Shown piece by piece: positions 25,522 through 30,351 of a stretch of DNA of 30,351 bases (the stretch's first letter is position 1; every line of letters starts with the position of its first letter). A model generated the notes under the pieces. That model searched no databases. It was not told the DNA's origin and saw only the letters and a list, made by a program, of their open reading frames with translations. Both the position numbers and the translations under genes were made by a program. This DNA comes from Eubacterium sp. AM49-13BH (lineage in GTDB: Bacteria > Bacillota > Clostridia > Lachnospirales > Lachnospiraceae), in NCBI RefSeq assembly GCF_003464165.1, contig NZ_QSEK01000031.1, positions 1 through 30,351 on the forward strand, in the 5' to 3' direction.

Positions 25522-26104
25522 TATTCCCTTTTTTCACATTAGGCATTATAAGTTTCTCATATGAATATTTCCAGAGTTCTTCTGAGCCTTCTCCTGTTCT
25601 TGCATTTCTCTTTAATATCTGTCCAAGATGCACACCCTTTTCTGCCCAGCTTTTTCCTTTTGATGCATCATTTAAGATTACAGGCTGGAAATTATCCATA
25701 GTTCTTGCAAACTTTGCCTCTGGTGTTTCCTGTGCCTCGAATTCCTCCCACAATTCACGCATGTATTTTCCCTGATCCTCTGGTAAAATACTGAATATTC
25801 TGTCAGCACATTTTAACTCACGCTCACGCTGGGTTTTCTTGGCTTCTTCATCATAAGCATATGTATCGCCTGCATCTATCTCTACAAGGTCATGTATAAG
25901 AAGCATTGTCATTGTGCGGAGCACATCAATCTTTTCGTTGGCATATTCAGACAACAGCACAGTCATAATTGCCATATGCCATGCATGCTCAGCGTCATCT
26001 TCCTTTCTTGACGCATCTGCCAGATACGTCTGTCTGCCAATGCTCTTTTCCTTATCAATCTCTCTTATAAACTCTATCTGTCTGTCAAGTCTGTCTTTAT
26101 CCAT
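25499..26104 (-). CDS. HD-domain hydrolase, YfbR-like 5'-nucleotidase
   Basis: A 201-residue protein of the HD superfamily. Metal-binding residues are H40 in DDAEHAWHMA, H71-D72 in LLIHDLVEIDAGD and D137 in RTMDNFQPV. This spacing and length match the YfbR-like 5'-deoxynucleotidase group, which removes phosphate from nucleoside monophosphates; substrate is inferred. A good AGAGG lies before ATG 26104. It follows the siroheme synthase gene by about 47 bases, probably in the same transcript. Its 3' end overlaps the convergent kinase gene by 23 bases. Confidence 0.88.
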   Translation of the reverse strand: MDKDRLDRQIEFIREIDKEKSIGRQTYLADASRKEDDAEHAWHMAIMTVLLSEYANEKIDVLRTMTMLLIHDLVEIDAGDTYAYDEEAKKTQRERELKCADRIFSILPEDQGKYMRELWEEFEAQETPEAKFARTMDNFQPVILNDASKGKSWAEKGVHLGQILKRNARTGEGSEELWKYSYEKLIMPNVKKGNIKEDAPA

Positions 26105-26151
26105 GTTAACCTCTATTCCTGCGCTGCTTTTCAGCGCATCTTAAGTTTCTG

Positions 26152-27528
26152 CTAATCCGTCAATTCCAGTGACGCAACCTCGCCAACAACTATAATAGCT
26201 GGTGACGGGAAGTCTACTTCTTTCACCTTTCCAGCAATATCCGAAAGTGTTCCAACAAGCTTTACATATGTACCATCTGTATTCTCACCGTGAATTACTG
26301 CAACCGGTGTATCTGACGGCTTTCCATATCTCATCAGCTTTTCCGTAATCATGTCTATGCTCTTTAATCCCATAAGAAATACAAATGTTTCATTAAGCTT
26401 CGCATATGATTTCCACCTGATTTCTTCAATCTCCGGTGGCAGATTATCTGCCGTATGTCCGGTAATCACATGAAATCCACGGCTTGCACCCCTGTGTGTC
26501 ACCGGAATTCCTGCCATTCCGCACAGACCGATACCTGATGTAACCCCCGGAACTTCATGTACAGGTATGCCATGCGCTTTGAGCGCAAGTGCTTCCTCGC
26601 CGCCCCTGCCAAACACATACGGGTCTCCGCCTTTCAGTCTCACAATATATTTACCCTCAAGTGCTTTAGCAACAAGCAGTTCATTAATCTCTTCCTGTGC
26701 CTTAGAATGTCTGCCGCTTCTCTTACCTGCGTATATCAGCTCACAGCTCTCCTGTGCAAATTCCAGCAGATGCTCATCAATCAAATCATCATACACTATA
26801 ACCTCTGCCCTTCTTATCTCTGACAGACCTTTTAGTGTAATTAATTCATATGAGCCGCATCCTGCTCCAACAAGTGCTGCCCCCGGAAGCACTGTCTCAC
26901 TCCTGTTATCAAGATATTTCTGTAAAAATGCATTTTCTTCCTTGCTGCTGCACACTCTGTCTGCTTTCATGCAGAATTCAGAAATTTCTCTTATAAATGC
27001 TGCTCTTTTTCTGTCATCATCTATCTTTTCTTTGGCAAGTGTCCTGACCTCTGAAAGATAATCTAATATGCTCTCTATATTATCAGATACATTTGCTTCA
27101 AAATCTCTTCTTAACTTAGCTGAAACATGCGGACTCTTCCCACCTGTAACAAAGCCTGCAACCATATCACCCTTCTGCACAATTGAAGGAAATATAAAGT
27201 CGCACAGTTCCTGGTTATCCACAACATTTACAGGAATACCCTTTTCTTTGCACAATCTTACAGCTTCTTTATCCACTTCTTCCCCAGCCGCCGCGATAAC
27301 AAAGTCCGCATTTTCAATATCTTGTGGTGTGAATATTCTTCTTTCAACACTTATATTATCGCAAGCCTGCGCCACTGCCTCTATGTCAGAAACTATAGAC
27401 GGTGCAACAACTTTAATCTTCACGCCAAAGCCCTTCAGCCTGCTTATCTTTCTTGCTGCCACCTTACCGCCACCAATAACAAGGCATTTCTCCCCTTCTA
27501 TTTCTTTAAAAAACGGAAAATAACTCAT
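26152..27528 (-). CDS. cysG: Siroheme synthase, CysG-type fusion with altered SAM loop
   Basis: A 458-residue fusion that makes siroheme from uroporphyrinogen III. Residues 1-150 are the precorrin-2 dehydrogenase/ferrochelatase half, with NAD loop VIGGGKVAARK and catalytic D104 in NVVDNQE. Residues 216-455 are the uroporphyrinogen-III C-methyltransferase half, with D247 (VYDDL), K269 (YAGKRSGRH) and GGDPYVFGRGGEE. These correspond to D104, D248 and K270 of the Escherichia coli enzyme (457 residues). The first SAM loop reads GAGCGSYEL in place of the usual GAGPGDxxL. The frame extends to an ATG at 27567, but AAGGGGAACAGG lies directly before ATG 27528, which aligns with the usual start. Confidence 0.92.
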   Translation of the reverse strand: MSYFPFFKEIEGEKCLVIGGGKVAARKISRLKGFGVKIKVVAPSIVSDIEAVAQACDNISVERRIFTPQDIENADFVIAAAGEEVDKEAVRLCKEKGIPVNVVDNQELCDFIFPSIVQKGDMVAGFVTGGKSPHVSAKLRRDFEANVSDNIESILDYLSEVRTLAKEKIDDDRKRAAFIREISEFCMKADRVCSSKEENAFLQKYLDNRSETVLPGAALVGAGCGSYELITLKGLSEIRRAEVIVYDDLIDEHLLEFAQESCELIYAGKRSGRHSKAQEEINELLVAKALEGKYIVRLKGGDPYVFGRGGEEALALKAHGIPVHEVPGVTSGIGLCGMAGIPVTHRGASRGFHVITGHTADNLPPEIEEIRWKSYAKLNETFVFLMGLKSIDMITEKLMRYGKPSDTPVAVIHGENTDGTYVKLVGTLSDIAGKVKEVDFPSPAIIVVGEVASLELTD

Positions 27529-27553
27529 CCTGTTCCCCTTTTTCTTGTATTTA

Positions 27554-27624
27554 TTGTCATGATACATGAAACTGTTAATTTCTGTTTGCTTTAGCCTGAT
27601 TTTCTTTGCTTGTTGTCATGATAC
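27554..27624 (-). repeat. Direct repeat TTGTCATGATAC in the cysG leader
   Basis: TTGTCATGATAC occurs at 27554-27565 and 27613-27624, 59 bases apart. Flanking TTTTCTT-type bases are partly conserved too, so about 30 bases form an imperfect repeat. Both lie between the likely cysG promoter and its start codon. Confidence 0.55.
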
Positions 27625-27649
27625 CTATAAATAGTCGCATATTCAGCAA

Positions 27650-27717
27650 TTTAGTAGGTAAATTTCGATTGTGACTATTATAATAGTGCTACATTTTTAC
27701 TAAAAATGCCTACTAAA
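27650..27717 (-). promoter_or_regulatory. Likely cysG promoter flanked by inverted half-sites
   Basis: On the minus strand TATAAT (27682-27677) sits inside the palindrome CTATTATAATAG, about 150 bases before the cysG start; the -35 position is poor. The core is flanked by TTTAGTAGGTA (27650-27660) and the inverted ATGCCTACTAAA (27706-27717), which could be a repressor or activator operator. The outer arm is also half of the purF terminator. Confidence 0.45.
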
Positions 27718-27749
27718 TAACATATTCCATGCTTTTAGTAGGCATCTTG
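27701..27749 (-). terminator. Terminator after purF
   Basis: The 12-base arms ATGCCTACTAAA (27706-27717) and TTTAGTAGGCAT (27734-27745) are perfectly complementary around a 16-base loop. On the minus strand the 3' arm is followed by TTTTTAG. It lies 45 bases after the purF stop codon. Confidence 0.75.
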
Positions 27750-27790
27750 TGTCATATATTCTATTATTCTGCTAAAAAACACCTACCAAA

Positions 27791-29233
27791 TCAGCCCATC
27801 TCTCCACGGATATCAATCTTAGGCGGCTCAATTGGATAATTGCCTGTAAAACATGCGTCACAGTAACCTGTCTGTCCACATATCATCTCACTTAACTTGT
27901 CAACCTCAAGATAGCCTAATGAATCTGCTCCAATAATTTCACAGATTTCATCTACAGAATGACCTGATGCGATAAGCTGGTCTTCTGAAGGAATATCTGT
28001 TCCAAAATAACATGGGTGAAGGAACGCCGGTGAACTGATTCTCACATGAACTTCCTTAGCACCTGCTGCCTTAAGAAGACTTACAATTCTCGCACTTGTT
28101 GTTCCTCGTACAATTGAGTCATCAATCATGACAACTCTCTTGCCTGCAACTGCTTCCTTAAGTACATTCAGCTTAACCTTAACGCTTGACTCTCTCTGTT
28201 CCTGCTTAGGTTTGATGAATGTTCGTCCAACGTAGTTATTCTTGATAAATGCATTACCATAAGGAATTCCTGATTCCATTGAGAAACCAAGTGCTGCCGG
28301 ATTACCTGATTCAGGAACACCAACGACAATATCAGCATCTACAGGGTGAGTCTTTGCTAAGATTCTACCCGCATTAATTCTTGACTCATATACGCCCATT
28401 CCGTCAATCTTGCTGTCTGGTCTTGCAAAATATATGTATTCAAATATACATCTTGCTGTATTTTTCTGGCAGAGTGACTTATCAGACTTGATTCCATCTT
28501 TAGTGATAGTAACAACCTCACCCGGCTCAACATCTCTTACAAACTCTGCACCTACAGTATCGAGTGCACATGTCTCTGATGATAAGAAGTATGCATTATC
28601 TCTCTTACCGATACATAATGGCTTGAAACCAAATGGATCCCTTGCTCCGATAAGCTTTCTAGGACTCATTACGATAAGTGAATAAGCACCCTTAATCTTC
28701 TTCATCGCATTTAACACAGCTCCCTCAACATTAGGAACATTAAGTCTTTCTCTTGCGATTAAGTAAGCAATAACCTCTGAATCAATAGTTGTCTGGAAGA
28801 TAGCTCCTGTATAAGAAAGCTCTTCACGCAGTTCAACCGCATTAAGAAGATTACCGTTATGTGCCATACCAAGAGTTCCCTTAACATAGTTAAGAACAAG
28901 CGGCTGTGCATTCTCACGGCTGCTGCTTCCGGCTGTTGAATATCTTACATGTCCGACACCTATATTACCATTAAGCTTTTCAAGCTTTTCAGGATTAAAG
29001 ACTTCATTAACAAGTCCCATATCCTTATATGAAAGAACCTTTCCCTTAGGTCCTTCTGTATCACTGACTGCTATACCGCAGCTTTCCTGTCCTCTGTGCT
29101 GAAGGGCAAAAAGGCCATAATATATTGTAGATGAAACATCATTGCCATCGAAATCATATACACCAAAGACTCCGCATTCCTCATGAAGTTCATCTTCAGC
29201 ATAGTGGCTGTCATTAATATCAATCTGATTCAT
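27791..29233 (-). CDS. purF: Amidophosphoribosyltransferase PurF (Fe-S type)
   Basis: A 480-residue enzyme for the first committed step of purine synthesis, transferring glutamine ammonia to PRPP. A 19-residue propeptide precedes catalytic C20 (EECGVFGVYD), which becomes the N-terminus after self-cleavage. The Ntn glutaminase half continues to about 250. The PRPP loop is VVMIDDSIVRGTT (367-379). C262, C408, C458 and C461 (CDAC) match the four [4Fe-4S] ligands of the Bacillus-type, oxygen-sensitive enzyme. It follows purC by 26 bases with a GGAG site and is followed by a terminator. Confidence 0.96.
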   Translation of the reverse strand: MNQIDINDSHYAEDELHEECGVFGVYDFDGNDVSSTIYYGLFALQHRGQESCGIAVSDTEGPKGKVLSYKDMGLVNEVFNPEKLEKLNGNIGVGHVRYSTAGSSSRENAQPLVLNYVKGTLGMAHNGNLLNAVELREELSYTGAIFQTTIDSEVIAYLIARERLNVPNVEGAVLNAMKKIKGAYSLIVMSPRKLIGARDPFGFKPLCIGKRDNAYFLSSETCALDTVGAEFVRDVEPGEVVTITKDGIKSDKSLCQKNTARCIFEYIYFARPDSKIDGMGVYESRINAGRILAKTHPVDADIVVGVPESGNPAALGFSMESGIPYGNAFIKNNYVGRTFIKPKQEQRESSVKVKLNVLKEAVAGKRVVMIDDSIVRGTTSARIVSLLKAAGAKEVHVRISSPAFLHPCYFGTDIPSEDQLIASGHSVDEICEIIGADSLGYLEVDKLSEMICGQTGYCDACFTGNYPIEPPKIDIRGEMG

Positions 29234-29259
29234 AATTCTCCATTCCTTATTGACTGTGA

Positions 29260-30150
29260 TTATTTGCGGGAAAAATCCTTACCAGTAAGAAGCTTATATG
29301 CTTCCTTGTACTTTTCAACTGTCTTCTCGATTACATCATCTGGAAGTAAATAATCACTGTCTGGATTAGCCTTTAACCAGTCTCTTACAAACTGCTTGTC
29401 ATATGATGGCTGGCTCTTTCCTGCCTCATATCCTTCTAATGGCCAGAATCTTGAGCTGTCTGGTGTAAGCATCTCATCACCGATAACTACCTCACCATTC
29501 TCATCAAGACCAAATTCAAACTTAGTATCTGCAATAATAATACCCTTGCTTAAAGCGTACTCTGCACACTTCTTGTAAAGAGTGATAGTTGCATCCTTAA
29601 TCTTAGTAGCGTATTCCAGACCTTTTCCTGGGAACTGCTTCTCAAGAACTTCTATACTCTTCTCAAATGAGATATTCTCATCATGGTCACCAATCTCAGC
29701 CTTAGTACTTGGTGTGTAGATTGGTTCAGGAAGCTTCTCTGATTCCTTAAGTCCCTCTGGAAGCTTGATTCCACAGACTGTTCCATTCTCCTTGTAGCTT
29801 GCCCAGCCACTACCTGTTATATATCCTCTTACGATACACTCAACAGGAAGCATTGTAAGCTTCTTGCAAAGCATGCTTCTTCCAATATATTCATCCTTGT
29901 GGAAGAACTCTGGCATGTCATTAACATCAACTGAAACCATATGATTAGAAACAACATCCTTAGTATAATCAAACCAGAACTTTGACATCTGTGTAAGAAT
30001 TGCTCCCTTTTCTGTAACCTTATTCTTTAAAATATGATCAAATGCTGAGATACGGTCTGTAGCAACCATAACAAGCTTGTCATCGCAATCATATACTTCT
30101 CTTACTTTTCCTTCATAGAGTAATTCACATTTTCCCATGAGTTCATCCAT
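29260..30150 (-). CDS. purC: SAICAR synthetase PurC
   Basis: A 296-residue phosphoribosylaminoimidazole-succinocarboxamide synthase, which joins aspartate to CAIR with ATP. The signatures are LLYEGKVREVYD (10-21), the SAICAR motif VECIVRGYITGSGWASY and ADTKFEFG followed by GDEMLTPDSSRFWP. It is of the longer (about 300-residue, yeast Ade1-like) kind rather than the 235-residue Bacillus kind. Two ATG codons (30150 and 30138) can be used; I kept the first, preceded by AAGAAGAAAAGG. It is the first gene of a purC-purF operon. Confidence 0.96.
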   Translation of the reverse strand: MDELMGKCELLYEGKVREVYDCDDKLVMVATDRISAFDHILKNKVTEKGAILTQMSKFWFDYTKDVVSNHMVSVDVNDMPEFFHKDEYIGRSMLCKKLTMLPVECIVRGYITGSGWASYKENGTVCGIKLPEGLKESEKLPEPIYTPSTKAEIGDHDENISFEKSIEVLEKQFPGKGLEYATKIKDATITLYKKCAEYALSKGIIIADTKFEFGLDENGEVVIGDEMLTPDSSRFWPLEGYEAGKSQPSYDKQFVRDWLKANPDSDYLLPDDVIEKTVEKYKEAYKLLTGKDFSRK

Positions 30151-30189
30151 CCTTTTCTTCTTAATAAAATTATTAGTTAAAAAGTTATC

Positions 30190-30212
30190 AAACCGTAGTA
30201 TTTATGCGGTTT
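30190..30212 (-). other. Leader hairpin upstream of purC
   Basis: Arms AAACCGTA (30190-30197) and TGCGGTTT (30205-30212) form an 8-bp stem with one wobble pair and a 7-base loop in the purC leader. It does not match the purine riboswitch consensus as I know it. The role is unclear. Confidence 0.35.
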
Positions 30213-30351
30213 AAAAACAAACAAAAATATTATATACCAGCGTCCATTCAAAATCAATAGGACTTTATCTTTTGGCAATGGTTTAAAAACAAACAAAAAT
30301 ATTATATACCAGCGTCCATTCAAAATCAATAGGACTTTATCTTTTGGCAAT
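30208..30351. repeat. 72-bp perfect tandem repeat, two copies, at the window edge
   Basis: Bases 30208-30279 are repeated without a mismatch at 30280-30351, where the window ends. Each unit contains, on the minus strand, TTGATT, a 17-base spacer and TATAAT (copy 1: 30257-30252 and 30234-30229; copy 2: 30329-30324 and 30306-30301). The purC promoter region therefore appears duplicated. The exact stop at a unit boundary hints at a contig end. Confidence 0.85.
30229..30257 (-). promoter_or_regulatory. Likely promoter of purC-purF
   Basis: TTGATT (30257-30252), a 17-base spacer and TATAAT (30234-30229) on the minus strand lie about 80 bases before the purC start. An identical second copy lies 72 bases further upstream, so the gene may have two tandem promoters. 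Confidence 0.6.

Noticed and set aside
26567..27523. Several plus-strand open frames opposite cysG
   Set aside because: They are mirror frames of a well-recognised enzyme, without ribosome binding sites or known motifs.
30151..30230. Purine riboswitch in the purC leader
   Set aside because: One short hairpin is present, but I find neither the three-way-junction pattern nor the conserved loop bases of the purine class.
30208..30351. CRISPR array at the right edge (unit of 72 bases)
   Set aside because: The whole 72-base unit is identical in both copies, so there are no distinct spacers, no cas genes are visible, and each unit holds a promoter for purC.

Overview
The window looks like chromosome from a low-GC Clostridia, most probably a Lachnospiraceae-type gut anaerobe. 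This is an inference from AT-rich codon use, strong AGGAGG-type ribosome binding sites, tRNAs without encoded CCA, a complete pstSCAB-phoU operon, purC-purF and purB genes, and the many secreted proteins and ABC-2-type membrane proteins typical of that family. Nearly every gene is on the minus strand. The exception is one two-component regulator pair (23481-25521).

Layout, left to right. (1) 1-2390 is an AT-rich minus-strand operon with a good promoter. It encodes a small secreted protein, a membrane-anchored protein and two ABC-2-like membrane proteins, the last cut by the window edge. (2) 2419-6872 holds the high-affinity phosphate operon pstS-pstC-pstA-pstB-phoU plus a 77-residue two-helix membrane protein, with an 18-bp terminator hairpin. 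(3) 6973-9092 holds a MATE transporter behind an AlkD-like DNA alkylation repair protein. (4) 9093-9568 holds a GC-rich, hairpin-rich non-coding stretch and a tRNA-Val/tRNA-Met operon with its own promoter and terminator. (5) 9613-11031 is a phospholipase D/cardiolipin synthase-like protein. (6) 11115-13320 holds purB and a flavodoxin-fold reductase with promoter and terminator.

(7) 13322-25521 is the most unusual part. A LytTR response regulator and an AgrC-like GHKL histidine kinase lie divergent to a long minus-strand cluster. That cluster encodes two related lipoproteins, three related extracytoplasmic repeat (probably beta-propeller) proteins that all carry C-x4-C-x-H-x4-C, and two very large two-half ABC-2-like membrane proteins. 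One of the membrane proteins is broken by two homopolymer frameshifts. No ABC ATPase is present. Two AAATGACA repeats exactly 21 bp apart lie just upstream of the regulator promoter, as expected for a LytTR operator. The likely reading is an envelope sensing, export or immunity system controlled by this pair; its substrate is unknown.

(8) 25499-27528 holds an HD-domain nucleotidase-like gene and a CysG-type siroheme synthase with an unusual SAM-binding loop, behind a leader full of short repeats. (9) 27701-30351 is purC-purF with a terminator. A 72-bp tandem repeat at the extreme right edge duplicates the apparent purC promoter; since the window stops exactly at the end of the second copy, it may be a contig-end effect.

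Starts were revised from the longest open frame for six genes (2707, 11031, 13229, 24214, 27528, and probably 15778) using ribosome binding sites.
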